Positions 24,821 through 37,280 are shown, counted from the stretch's first letter. The stretch is 64,000 nt of DNA from Viscum album (GCA_963277665.1 OY728121.1:958432097-958496096); one strand, 5' to 3'. Made by a program: numbers and translations. Notes: a model not told the origin generated them from the letters alone.

Positions 24821-26425
24821 TGTAGAGACCCGAAGCCTGAGGTACATGGACATTACATTACATTTGCGGAATACTTAGTACATAACAAAAACACACACAC
24901 AAGGACCGTAATAGTTTAGTGCCTTTGGAAACTCGGAACGTAATCTTCTAAATCATGGTGAAAGATCTCCAACATCTCCCCTAATGATCTTCCTTTTTTT
25001 CTTACCTAAAACCTTTATTTATATCCTGGGGAAAAGAAAACATAAAAGGGTGAGCTCAAATGCTCATTAAGGGTAAACAAAAGAAATATCAATCACATCA
25101 TTTTCATATGAACATAAGATATTGGAAATCTTAACCTTCAAAAGAGAGCGTAATTTCATAACATGGGATAAATCATAGTAGTGAAATGAAATCCCAATAA
25201 TCATAACTTAGAACATGAAACTTTGTTTCATACACACATAATCATAGATAATCATATCTTATTAGTCAAAAATCATTACCAAGACTATCTTTGTGGACAA
25301 AGTCCATTTCTGATCCGAGTCACCCTCGTTTCAGTCATGTTTCACTGAACCGGTATAACCTACCATTCCAGCCATGTCTATCTCATGAGATATAAAATCT
25401 TTACCCAATGCATTGGCGGGAGATATAGGTCCCACCAATCTCATAATGATACTTTTATTATGTGTGCCACAAAATCAGAAAAAACCATACATCATAGCAT
25501 AACCCATGTAATAAAAATGGGAATCTTAAACATCGTGACATCATAAAACAATTCATATAAGATAAAGGAATTCATAAAAATAATTCCATCACAACATAAT
25601 CAAATCAATGTAAAAATAGGGATAGAAAAAGAACCCTTTATTATCTTAGATGGAAAATAATTTTGATAAAACACTTGAACTCCATTCTTGAGGAAAATAT
25701 CCTTTCTACTTCAAAAAAAAATTTCCTTTCTTAACATGTCATACAATTTTAAACTAAAAGAAGTTGATTAAAAATAAACTTGAAAACTTGTAAGGTATGC
25801 TTCTTGGAAATAATGTTTTAAAAATCCATTCATTCCGTATAAGTTAAAAAAAACATTCTTCTCGTACTTTTGTCAGAAAAGTCAAAAAGTACCTCGTACG
25901 AAAAATGACATAAGATTCCTTTCATATCTTTTACTAAAAACTCAAAGAAGGGTAAAATTGGATATAAACTATTGTAGAAGGATGTAAATATTACATATTG
26001 AGGAAACATGTATGTGGATGATAAAATTCACCCTAGTAAATTCCAAAGTATAAACAATCTCGGATAACAACGAGATTGTGATATTTCCCTTACCTTAGGT
26101 CCGATATGCTTTGTACATGTCCGAACCTCCTGTATAATTATTTAAATAATGTTATTGACTTATTACAGAATCATACTTATTTTTATGATATCATATATGG
26201 TCATATTCTTAGCTTCTTAGTAGTAATATTTCATTACTACTTGTTATTCGGGTGTTTATTACTTTTTGTTCTTATGCGTGTTTGTCGAATAAATTCTTAT
26301 TCTTCTCTTTAGGTTATATATACCTCATTTCCAGAATGGTATTAATGTAATATATATCATATTCATTCATTCAATTCATTTATATAATCATGATGAAATT
26401 AAGATCATGTAGAACGAGTCGTATC

Positions 26426-26653
26426 ACATCGTGGAGACGGTATTCTGTACGTACGCACGAGTGATGATATCGTTCCTATGATCATGGAATTGTATTGGAT
26501 TGTATGTATACTATTTCAGAATCAGTATCACTTTATAATAGTCATATATAGTCATTATTTACACCATTATACCCATCCAAGTAAGGTGGTGGTGGAAAAT
26601 AGATTACACCACGGCGTGGAGACGGTATTCCGTACGTACGCACGCGCGGTGAT
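26426..26653 (-). repeat. Two modules 185 bp apart in E3 3' LTR
   Basis: GTGGAGACGGTATTCTGTAC at 26431 and GTGGAGACGGTATTCCGTAC at 26616, each followed by GTACGCACG and a GTGAT. These are by far the most CpG-rich patches in the LTR and include the palindrome CGTACGTACG in the second copy. The E3 5' LTR has the same pair at 32574 and 32759, also 185 bp apart. The modules lie 340-560 bp downstream of TATA. Confidence 0.8.
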
Positions 26654-26986
26654 TTATTTTTCTGTAGGATGGATAGATGGTTAAATAGGGTTGGTTCATA
26701 CTTATAATAACATATCAGTATATGAGTGATACTGATGTTATTACTTCATAATGAAACAACTGAAGAAGAAGAAGTGGAAGAAGAAATAAAGATTAAAGAA
26801 TTGGTAGCAGACATTACCTCTTCTTTGAAGTGTTTCTTTGAGACCTCCTTTTAGGGCACTAAAATAGGTCTTTGAAGAAGACCAGAACCACTATAATGTT
26901 TTAGGGAAGTGGAGATATGAAATTGGCAGGGTTTGGCCGAGATTTGAGGCTCAAAGTGGTGTGAGGAAGAGGGGGAGGAGGTGCCC

Positions 26987-26995
26987 TTTTATAAG
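26987..26995 (-). promoter_or_regulatory. TATA box of E3 3' LTR
   Basis: Plus-strand TTTTATAAG between GTGCCC and GGAGGAGAGGGG; on the minus strand this is a C-rich tract followed by CTTATAAAA, as in E1. Confidence 0.75.
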
Positions 26996-28832
26996 GGAGG
27001 AGAGGGGATCTTTGGAATAACTAAAAATATTATTTTATTATAAAGTCATGTTCGGTTTTAAATAGCTCCAAATAGAGTTATTTCTAAGATAAGGTGGTTA
27101 TGGGTCGAAATAATCTTATCCAATAGAATTTAGACAAGTTTAGGTCATTATATTAACCTTATCTTTTAGTTTTAACTCTTAGTTAATTAGATTGACATTT
27201 ACCATGTCACTTTGTATTTTTATATTATATAGTTACTAAACTTACCATATACATCCAAGAGACCCCCAAGTTGTGTTTTATTAATATATATAACCTTATA
27301 TAAGTCATTTGGCCGATCATTAGCTTTTTATGAATAAAATAACAATTAATAATATAATATTTGTTTTAAAAACTATTTTATGTCAATTTTGACACTATTC
27401 AATAGTTGATTTTTTTGAAACTCATAACAGAATGATTACTTCGACCAAAGTTAATAAAATCAATCCTAACATGTCATAGTAACCTATAAAATTATTTTAG
27501 TTCAAAAAAAGTCTCAAATTATATTTATTTTGGTATTTATAACATCAATTATGTCAATATTTCATTAATAAGATAATTACTGCATCATTGTTGTGTCCTA
27601 AATAAATTAAATTATTTAATGTCTAAAAATTAAAAAAAAAATAGCATTATGTAGGAAATATTTTTATATTTCTAATTAATATTTATAGTAGAATTTATGT
27701 TATCTATAACCCCATATTAAAAATGATTTACTTATTAAACTTTGATTTTAACTATTTTAACCCTTCATTAAATAAATTAATAATAAATGTCCTAATCTAG
27801 TCCAAGTGGGACTAAATGATCATATTTTATTCCTAAGGTTGTTTTTTGTCGAATTACACTTATCCAATAGAATTAGGACATGTTTTAGGGTAATAATAAT
27901 AACATGTTTACCCTTAATTACCCTATTTACTTTTAACCCTGGTAAAAAAAGTAAAAAGTTACTATTCACCAAAAATTATTTTCATCTCATTGAACCACAT
28001 TTTACTTACTAACATCAACCGTGTCTCTTGGATTTTAAAAATTCCACTCACAGAAGTGGTAAAATTATGTTTTATGAAAAATTCATTTTTTTAACTACAA
28101 CTTAGTGGTTTCACTATTCATCAAAAAATGAAAGTTTCCATAAAAATACCAAAAATTAGGCCTAAGCTATATTTGATATTATGAACTCAAAAATGATGTC
28201 TATTTTACCAAATTAAAAACATATTAGTTTCATTAATTAATTTAAAAATTATTTCTCGTCGTCAAAACAAATAGCGTGTTTTTAAGAGATAATAACAATC
28301 AAAAGATTGACACTTGTTTATGTCTGGTTTAAATGTAGACTTACATCCAATCTCCAACATTATATTAAATTGTAAAAATATATTCTAAATATACTTCAAA
28401 ACCACTCAAATTAATAATTTATCACTATTAATTATTTCGATTAAAAAAGTTGTTTTTAATTATAATTTAGTAATTTTCACTATTCATCAGAATATGAAAG
28501 TTATCCGAAAAGTACCAAAATTTCACCTTAGGCTAAATTCGATACTCCGAATACAAAAATGAAGTCCATTTTGAGAGCTAAAATTTCTAAAATTTTAAAA
28601 GGTGGTTATTACTATTCATAACGGCTAGTTTTAATAATATTTTAATAGCATATTATTGTTTAGTGAAACTCAGTATTGCGTACTACACACGCTATCGAGG
28701 AAGGCCGTGATTGCGTGTAATGCAAGGAAAGTCAAGTATGCGTGTTGAGAAAGATCCTTTTGGTGTAGCATACAACACAAGACATTAATGAAATTAAAAA
28801 GAATATTTTTCAAAAAATCTCAGGGTGTTACA

Positions 28833-28845
28833 TTCTACCCCCCTT
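28833..28845 (-). other. E3 polypurine tract
   Basis: Plus-strand TTCTACCCCCCTT, i.e. AAGGGGGGTAGAA before the LTR start TGTAACACCC. The adjoining 28846-28870 is the inverted pre-PPT block (GAATTTCGCCCTCAAAATTC). Confidence 0.9.
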
Positions 28846-30190
28846 AAAATGAATTTCGCCCTCAAAATTCGTCGGGGTTATAAATGGTTTACTACATGAA
28901 AGTTTCTTTAATAGAAACCCACATCATAAAAAGGAATACCAAAACCATTATTTAAAAACAAATTTATGAAAGGTAAAGGTTACCCAAATAAACTAATCAC
29001 AGGGATTCCATATAGGTGAAAATATGGATATGGAAGAGAAATCTAACTACATGTTCTGATGGAGAGTGGTAGAGAACATGGCTTTGGAAAAGCCAGAAAC
29101 CACAAAGCCATAAATTTGTGACGATCTAAGGTACCATCTGATTCATCCGATATAAGAGCACTAGGACAACATTTTTGGTTGTCAAGATCATTTCCCTAAA
29201 GTTGAGGAAATTGGAATTAGAAGAAATACTTCCGTGATTTTGGTATAGTCTCAGCGTTTGTCGTTATTTGGACTATTTCCACTTCATCTCTTAAATAAAT
29301 GAAGTTTAATTTGTCATTCGTGATGTGTTAGAAGATCATGTGATAGAATGATGGTTCATTCTATCTGTCTCAAACAAAAGGTTAGAGAAGTTATCAAAAA
29401 AAATACATAAGTCCATCTATAGTGAGATTAATCATATATGGTTCCTAAAATTGACTTATACTTCATATATCATACTGGTTAATATAATAAATCTAGTTTC
29501 TATTATACAGGGACTTCCTGTAGGCCAGTGGTAGGCGATAAAGGCCAGTCGCACTTTGGTTGTGGGTTCGATTCCCACAGCCTTGTCCGACGCGATGGGC
29601 TGTCACCCGTCCTGTAGGTTTCCCTTTTTCTAAGTCTATATTACTATAACATACCATCAATAACATCGAAAAAAGTTCTATCCTAACTTATGTCCAACAT
29701 AATCCATTCCAATCTTTAGGAATATATAAAATACTTCGGTCTAAGCTCATAGTATAAAGAAAATGATTACTTGAAATGTCACATAACAATCACGTGAATG
29801 CCATCATTTATCCCCCATATATCATAAGATATATCTTGTTGGTAAAATTAAAAAAATGTGAATAACATAATCATGTATTCTCTTAAAGAAAGAATACCCA
29901 TTAATTGAACCATAGTGAAAACATGAATGCAAAGATTTAATTTTCTCTTTATCCCTTCATTATGCGCATATCATCTACATTCCAAAAATATCTGAATAAC
30001 CTTTCCTGGATACTGGTAACATTAATCATACACTTTCAAAACTCCAGGAAAGACAACAGTGTAACAATACTTAGATGTCTCTTTATTCCATAGTACCATG
30101 AGTTTACTTATACAACACTACACATGATAAACATATAATCATTCCACTACATTCTTAAACCATTGACCGAGCTTCAACAATTCTTTCATC
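28846..30190 (-). other. E3 interior without recognisable coding
   Basis: About 1.3 kb between the gag remnant and the PPT, where a full chromovirus would carry pol. No protease, RT or integrase motif in any frame by eye. Blocks here align in order with E5 (for example 29180-29220 with 60170-60220 and 30040-30140 with 61040-61160). A SINE-like insertion interrupts it at 29509-29630. It may hold packaging or dimerisation signals, but nothing in the sequence proves this. Confidence 0.6.
29509..29630 (+). mobile_element. tRNA-derived SINE-like unit
   Basis: GC-rich block of about 120 bp in AT-rich surroundings with both internal Pol III promoter boxes: A box TAGGCCAGTGG (29521-29531) and B box GGTTCGATTCC (29565-29575). 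The B box lies in a perfect T-arm, GTGGG-TTCGATT-CCCAC (29562-29578). About 45 bp of non-tRNA tail follows and ends in CCCTTTTT, a Pol III terminator-like run. A possible decayed duplication flanks it (TCTATTATA before, TCTATATTA after). Not seen at the matching place in E5. It is not a functional tRNA gene: the arms around the ends do not form a full acceptor stem. Confidence 0.6.
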
Positions 30191-30643
30191 TCACATATCA
30201 TTTGTAGTCTCTTCATCATCATCCACATAAATACTACCCATACGACCATACTGATTCTCATCATGAGACTTTCCCTTAGGGAATTGGTTTGCATAATGCC
30301 CGTATATTCCACATTTAAAACATTTATCCATTGTTGATGTCGTAGCAATACCATTATCCTCATCCCTGGTGTTAACTGAACCTTTTCCTTTGCACTTACT
30401 GGATTTGTGTCCTTCTTTTGCACACCCAAATCATCTTCCAGTTCCTTTGAAACATTCTCTTTTATGCCTCTTCCCAGATGATTTACATAGGGGGAATTGA
30501 ACTTTCTTTCCTCTGTGATCATCATGAAACTCTATCTTTCTCTTATTAGCTGAGTCAGGAAACTTACCAACTTTGAGTTTATTGATCATATTATGAGATT
30601 GCTGATTCGGCATAATAATGATGGTTGGACTTCCAAATCTCAT
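30191..30643 (-). pseudogene. gag: E3 gag remnant (nucleocapsid only)
   Basis: One minus-strand frame of 151 codons with a single internal TGA at 30431-30433. It begins MRFGSPTIIIMPNQQ and contains a partial knuckle (LCKSSGKRHKREC), a second knuckle FGCAKEGHKSSKC whose first Cys position is the TGA, and a third, CFKCGIYGHYANQF, with the last Cys replaced by Phe. It ends in an acidic tail (YVDDDEETTNDM) at TGA 30191. The capsid domain is absent: only about 310 bp separate the first codon from the PBS. An overlapping 128-codon frame (30139-30525) looks like a shadow. The remnant could bind RNA if translated, but this is inference. Confidence 0.75.
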
Positions 30644-30955
30644 TTAATTTGGTTTCTCATGAAGAATATCATTCCATTTTCCATAATATCCTCTATTTTC
30701 GTGAATCATCTTGTTTCCATCAATTTTCTAAAACCCAAAAAGAATAGTGTTAGAGGCCAAAATCATAATAAAGGGGGAGTAACTTCAATATCTAACATCT
30801 TAGGTTAAATTCTAAGATCGTTACCATAGTTCTAGGACTATCCTATGTGTATACTTATCCCTAGGGACATCCCTAGACATACCTTGGAAATATCTCTAGG
30901 GATCTCACTAACGTTCTCACATCTTAGTTTCCAAAGGTTGACTAAACCTTTCCTC

Positions 30956-30963
30956 TGATACCA
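30956..30963 (-). other. E3 primer binding site
   Basis: Plus-strand TGATACCA, reading TGGTATCA then GAGGA on the minus strand; it begins two bases inside the 5' LTR boundary (30966). Matches the initiator-Met tRNA 3' end. The leader 30644-30955 carries no motif I recognise. Confidence 0.88.
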
Positions 30964-30965
30964 AC

Positions 30966-33900
30966 TATAGAGACCCGAAGCCTGACGTACATGGACATTA
31001 CATTAATTTTGCGGAATACTTAGTACATAACAAAAACACACACACAAGGACCGTAATAGTTTAGTGTCTTTAGAAACTCAGAACGTAATCTTATAAATCA
31101 TGGTGAAAGATTTTCAACATCTCCCATAAAGATCTTCCTTTTTTTCTTACCTAAAACCTTTCTTTATATACTGGGGAAAAGAAAACATAAAAGGGTGAGC
31201 TCAAATGCTCAGTAAGGGTAAACAAAAGAAATATCAATCACATCATTTTCATAAGAACATAACATTTTGGAAATCTTAACCTGCAAAAGAGAGCATAATT
31301 TCATAACATGGGATAAATCATAGTAGTGAAATGAAATCCCAATAATCATAACTTAGAACATGAAACTTTGTGGTATACACACATAATCATATATAATCAT
31401 ATCTTATTAGTCAAGACTCATTGCCAAGACTTTCTTAGTGGACAAAGTCCATTTCTGAACCGAGTCACCCTCATTTCAGTCCTGTTTCACTGAACCGGTA
31501 TAACCTACCATTCCAGCCATGTCTATCTCATGAGATATAAAATCATTACCCAATGCATTGGAGGGATATATAGGTCCCACACATCTCATAATGATACCAT
31601 TCTTATGTGTGCCACAAAATCAGAAAAAACCATACATCATAGCATAACCCATGTAATAAAAATGGGAATCTTAAACATCGTGACATCAAAAAACAACTCA
31701 TATAAGATAAAAGAATTCATAAAAATAATTCCATCACAACATAATCAAATAAATGTAAAAATAGGGATAGAAACATAACCCTTTATTATCTTAGATGGAA
31801 AATAATTTTGAAAAAACACTTGAACTCCATTCTTGAGGAAAATATCCTTTCTACTTCAAAAAAATTTTCCTTTCAAAACATGTCATACAATTTTAAAATA
31901 AAAGAAGTTGATTAAAAATAAACATGAATACTTGTAAATTATGTTTCTTGGAAAGAAAGTTTTAAAAATCCATTCATGTCGTATAAGTTAAAAAAACATT
32001 CTTCTCGTACTTTTTTCGGAAAAGTCAAAAAGTACCTCGTATGAAAAACGACAGAAGATTTCTTTCATATCTTTTACTAAAAACTCAAAGAAGGGTAAAA
32101 TTGGATATAAAATATTGGATAAGGATGTAAATATTACATATTGAGGAAACATGTATGTGGATGATAAAATGCACCCCAGTAAATTCCAGAGTATAAACAA
32201 TCTCGGATAAAAATGAGATTGTCATATTTCCCTTACCTTAGGTCTGATATGCTTTGTACGTGTCCGAACCACCTGTATAATGATTTAAATAATGTTATTG
32301 ACTTCTTAAAGAATCATAATTATTTTTATGATATCATATATTGTCATATTCTTAGCTTCTTCGTAGTAATATTTCATTACTACTTGTTATTCGGGTGTTT
32401 ATTACTTTTTGTTCTTATGCGTGTTTGTCGAATAAATTCTTATTCTTATCTTTAGGTTATAGATACCTCATTTCCAGAATGTTATTAATGTAATATATAT
32501 CATATTCATCCATTCAATTCATTTATATAATCATTATGAAATGAAGATCATGTAGAACGAGTCGTATCATATCGTGGAGACGGTACTCCGTACGTACAGA
32601 CGAGTGATGATATCGTTCCTATGATCGTGAAATTGTATTGGAGTGTATGTATACTATTTCATAATCAGTATCACATTATAATATTCATATATAGTCATTA
32701 TTTACACCATTATACCCATCCAAGTAAGGTGGTGGTGGAAAATATATTACACCACGGCGTGGAGACGGTATTCCGTACGTACGCACGCGTGGTGATTTAT
32801 TTTTCCGTAGGATGGATAGATGGTGAAATAAGGTAGTTTCATACTTATAATAACATATCAGTATATTAGTGATACTGATGTTATTACTTCATAATGAAAC
32901 AACTAAAGAAGAATAAGTGGAAGAAGAAATAAATATGAAAGAATTGGTAACGGACATTACCTCTTCTTTGAAGTGCTTCTTTGAGACCTCCTTTTAGGGA
33001 ACTAAAATAGGTCTTTGAAGAAGACCATAACCTATAGGATGTTTCTAGGGAAGTGGAGAGAATAAATTGGCAGGGGTTGGCCGAGCTTGAAGGCACAAAG
33101 TGGTGTGAGGAAGAGGGGGAGGTGGTGCCCTTTTATAAGGGAGGAGAGGGGCACCTTTGGAATAACTAAAAATATTATTTTATTATAAAGTCATGTTCGG
33201 TTTTAAATAGGTCCAAATTGAGTTATTTCTAAGATAAGGTGGTTATGGGTCGAAATAATCTTATCCAATAGAATTTAGACAATTTTAGGTCATTATATTA
33301 AACTTATCTTTTAGTTTTAACTCTTAGTTAATTAGATTGACATTTACCATGTCACTTTGTATTTTTATATTATATAGTTAATAAACATACCATATACATC
33401 CACGCGACCCACAAGTTGTGTTTTATTAATATATATAACCTTATATAAGTCATTTGGCCGAACATTAGATTTTAATGAATAAAATAACAATTAATAATAT
33501 AATATTTGTTTTAAAAACTATTTTATGTCAATTTTGACACTATTCAATAGTTGATTTTTTTGAAACTCATAACAGAATGATTACTTCAACCAAAGTTAAT
33601 AAAATAAATCCTAACATGTCATAGTGACCTATAAAATTATTTTAGTTAAAAAAAAGTCTCAAAATATATTTATTTGGGTATTTATAACATCAATTATGTC
33701 AATATTTCTTAAATCAGATAATTACTGCATCATCGCTGTATCCTAAATAAATTAAATTATATAATGTCTAAAAATTACAAATAAAATACCATTATGTAGG
33801 AAATATTTTTATATTTCTAATTAATATTTATAGTAGAATTTATATTATTTATTACCCCATATTGAAAATGATTTACTTATTAAACTTTGATTTTAACTAT

Positions 33901-34976
33901 TTTAACCCTTCTTTAAATAAATTAATAATAAATGTCCTAATCTAATCCATGTGGGCCTAAATGATCATATTTTATTCCTAAGGTTGTTTTTGGTCGAATT
34001 ACACTTATCCAATAGAATTAGGACATGTGTTAGGGTAATAATAATAACATTTATACCGTTAATTACTATATTTACTTTTAACCCTCGAAAAAAAGTAAAA
34101 AGTTACTATTCACCAAAAATTATTTTCATCTCATTGAACCACATTTTACTTACTAACATCAACCGTGTCTTTCGTATTTTTGAAATTCCACTCACATAAG
34201 AGGTAAAATTATGTTTTATGAAAAAGTCATTTTTTTAACTACAACTTAGTGGTTTCACTATTCATCAAAAATGAATGTTTCCAGAAAAATACCAAAAATT
34301 AGGCCTACGATATATTTGATATTATGAACTCAAAAATTATGTCTATTTTACCAAATTAAAAACATATAAGTTGAATTAATTAATTAAAAAAATTAATTCT
34401 CGTCGTCAAAACAAATTGCGTGTTTTTAAGAGATAATAACCATCAAACGATTGACACTTGTTTATGTCTGGTTTAAATGTAGAATTACATCAAATTACCA
34501 ACATTGTATTAAATTGTAAAAATATATTCTAAATATACTTTAAAACCACTCAAATTAATAATTTATCACTATTAATTATTTCGATTAAAAAAGTTGTTTT
34601 TAATTATAATTTAGTAATTTTCACTATTCATCAGAATATGGAAGTTATCCGAAAAGTACCAAAATTTCACCTTAGGCTAAATTCGATACTCCGAATCCAA
34701 AAATGAAGTCCATTTTGAGAGGTAAAATTTCTAAAATTTTAAAAGGTGGTTATTACTATTCATAACGGCTATTTTTAATAATATATTAATAGCATATCGT
34801 TGTTTAGTGAAACTCGGTATTGCGTACTACACACGCTATCGAGGAAGGTCGCGATTGCATGTAATGCAAGGAAAGTCAAGGGTGCGTGTTGCGAAAGCTC
34901 CTTTTGGTGTAGCGTACAAAACAAGACAATAATGAAATTAAAAAGAATATTTTTCAAAAAATCTCAGGGTGTTACA
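30966..34976 (-). repeat. E3 5' LTR
   Basis: Full-length partner of 24821-28832, 4011 versus 4012 bp. The PBS-proximal end is TATAGAGACCC here but TGTAGAGACCC in the other copy, so the terminal CA has become TA in element orientation. TATA box at 33131-33139; modules at 32574 and 32759. Nothing coding. Confidence 0.95.
33131..33139 (-). promoter_or_regulatory. TATA box of E3 5' LTR
   Basis: TTTTATAAG in GTGCCC...GGAGGAGAGGGG context, identical to the other E3 LTR. This copy would drive transcription of the E3 interior leftwards. Confidence 0.75.
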
Positions 34977-34981
34977 GTTTA
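34977..34981. repeat. Target site duplication of E3, right copy
   Basis: GTTTA, matching ATTTA at 24816-24820 except for one transition. E2 RT resumes directly after. Confidence 0.75.
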
Positions 34982-37280
34982 TTGTTGAAATATTTTATAT
35001 CCTAAAATTAATGTTTACCACGAATGAAAAAAAAGTATTGTTTTTGAGACATTAAAATTAAATCATTTATACGGAAAATTTAGAATATTAGAATTTTTAA
35101 AAAAAATTATTTTCATGATCATATTATTTCTAAATATTGTGTAATTATTGAAATTTTTAAAACTAATGATGTTTAAGAGTATCAAAAATATTACAATTTG
35201 GTTTACTACTGGTGGTTTTCTAAAAATATTCCTTGGAGGTCAAACCCACTAACTGTGTTATCTAAAAAAGTTACATTCATATTGATGGAGTAATGTGATG
35301 AATATTTTTAGAAAAAAATAATGTTGAGTTCTCCAATTTTGTATTTTCACTCAAAAAATGTAGGGGTTTTCATCTATAATGACTCTTCTATGAGTAGACT
35401 TGGTTTTTAATGATGTTTATTGGTCATTTAATTTATTTTTCTTTAGGAAAATTAAAACATTGTGAGTAAAATTATCTAACAAATGAAATTAAATTTGATT
35501 ATATTGTTTTTTTTCTTAAAAAATTTTCTAGTATCATATTTATGGTGTAAAATATAAAATATATACTCATAAATAATGGTTGTATTATATATTTATTTAG
35601 AATTTTTTGTACATTAGGAAGATAAGATAACTCAAACTGATTGTATGATCCATTATCATCGAAGAAAAGTAATCAATGAAGCTGATTCTTAGAGTTAGGA
35701 AAAATAAAGTTTCATTAATCATGTTATGATTATAAGATGACCCTCTGGATAATGATTTAGTGATCTTGAACGTGAAATTTTGAATTCCGGAACTTCCTCT
35801 ATTTTTTAGGTATCAGTACTATTGGTTATGTAGGAATGAATAATGAATGATCCAAATGATGATCATGTTTTACAGGGAAAGGTAAAAATTGTTAAGAATG
35901 CAATGTTTCCAGATATTAATGTTGATGAAGATGTTTTTATCATATTTTGAAAATGATTATTTTTTATTTATGATTATCATTTGAATAGTGAAATATTGAT
36001 TGATGTTCATAGTTACCCTTTTACCATTCATCATGGTCATACAATGATGTACAAAGTCTTTCAGTAGTATTATTGGAAGGATTTAATTAAAAGAGATATT
36101 CCTAAAATCACCATGAAGTGTTCGAATAGTAGACAAGTTAAAAGAAAATAATTATTATCATAGAAGATGCTTTAGCTTATTATTGCACCATAGTGGAAAT
36201 TGGAAAATATATCCATAGATTTTGCGGTGGTATTTCTAGAAACATCTTAAGGTAATGACATGATTTTGGTAATGGATGATAGATTAACTCAATCTGCACA
36301 TTTTCTTCACATTCATAATAATATGTCATACAATATAATTTTGATACTATAGAAAAAGTATATAGTTAGGTTACATGGAATTCCTCACTCCATTTTATTT
36401 TAAAATGATCATAATTTCTAAAAAGTATTAGAACAAAATTCAAAAGTAATTGGCTCCAATATTAATTTTTAGTACATCTTCTCACAACCAATCTGGTATG
36501 CCATTTAATTTAAGGATTCCATCCTTTGAAAATATGGTTTTTTCTTTTTAAATACATTAAAAGGTAATTTAGGATGAATATCCTTCGTTAGTTGAGTTTT
36601 CATAATAATACATTATCCATTAAAGTATATTGATTACACCATTTGGGGAATTATATGGAAAAAAGATTCAGACTCCATCAATTTGTGATTAGTTGGAGGA
36701 AGGATGTTGATGGGACTATATTTGGTAAATGAAATGTTTTAAGAGTTGAATATAATTCTGCAACATTTTAGGACATCTCCAAATAGGTAGAAAGGTTATG
36801 TGGATAATAGGAGGAATGATCTTTCCTTCAAGGAAGGAGATAATGTTTTTCTCAAATTAAATCTATTGTAAAGTATTATATTTTTTATTAAAATATGTAA
36901 GAAATTTTCATGTTTCATTGGACCATATTAAATCTTAGATAATTTTTAATTAGTTTCTTATCGATTTACCTTGCCTTCGATTTTATCCTTTGTACATAAT
37001 GTGTTTCATTTTTCAATGTTAATAAAATATGTTTGGAATCTATCTCATGTTTTGATCCCTAAACTAGTCCAGTCATAATATAACCATTCCTATAATGAGC
37101 TACTAGTTTGTATTAATTACCACATAAATATTGTTTTATGTAATAATTAAATTAATCATGTTATAGTTTTTGGAAAAACGCATAGTGGAGAAAGAAACAA
37201 ATAAATATGAAAATGTTATGAGGGAAAAATATCTTTAGTTTTTTATTTGAAGAATACAATTATGAGGATAAAATTTCAAA
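34982..37280 (+). pseudogene. pol: E2 RT end, RNase H, integrase and chromodomain
   Basis: Continues E2 from the catalytic box: 34978-35030 aligns base by base with the E1 [10 protein letters not shown] segment, with both Asp codons changed. YHRRKVINEADS (about 35653) matches the end of RNase H. SEILIDVHSYPFTIHHG and the Cys pair region (about 35987-36135) match the integrase finger. WKLENISIDFAVVF (about 36195) holds the first core Asp. The chromodomain tail (EKRIVEKETNKYENVMREKYL) lies at about 37170-37232. A decayed pre-PPT block follows (37253-37275). Stops and frameshifts throughout. Confidence 0.85.

Larger units (their letters stand above)
24821..28832 (-). repeat. E3 3' LTR
   Basis: On the + strand it runs from TGTAGAGACCCGAAGCC to GGGTGTTACA; in element orientation it starts TGTAACACCC. 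It matches 30966-34976 along the whole length, with scattered single-base differences. It contains the TATA box at 26987-26995 and two modules exactly 185 bp apart. Open frames such as 26106-26312 and 27806-28012 recur in the other LTR as LTR sequence, not genes. Confidence 0.95.
24821..34976 (-). mobile_element. E3: pol-less, long-LTR gypsy element nested in E2 RT
   Basis: Two complete LTRs (24821-28832 and 30966-34976, both about 4.0 kb) flank an interior of only 2133 bp. Read on the minus strand: 5' LTR, PBS (30956-30963), a gag zinc-knuckle remnant, about 1.3 kb without recognisable coding, PPT (28833-28845), 3' LTR. There is no protease, RT, RNase H or integrase sequence. The termini are TG...CA on the left LTR. 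The same collinear interior occurs in E5, so the lack of pol is a family trait, not a private deletion. Such elements (LARD or TR-GAG class) would depend on proteins of a full element in trans. Confidence 0.92.

Noticed and set aside
29511..29588. Functional tRNA gene
   Set aside because: The A and B boxes and T-arm are present, but the 5' and 3' ends do not pair into a 7-bp acceptor stem, and the GC-rich block continues past the expected end, so a SINE-like unit fits better.
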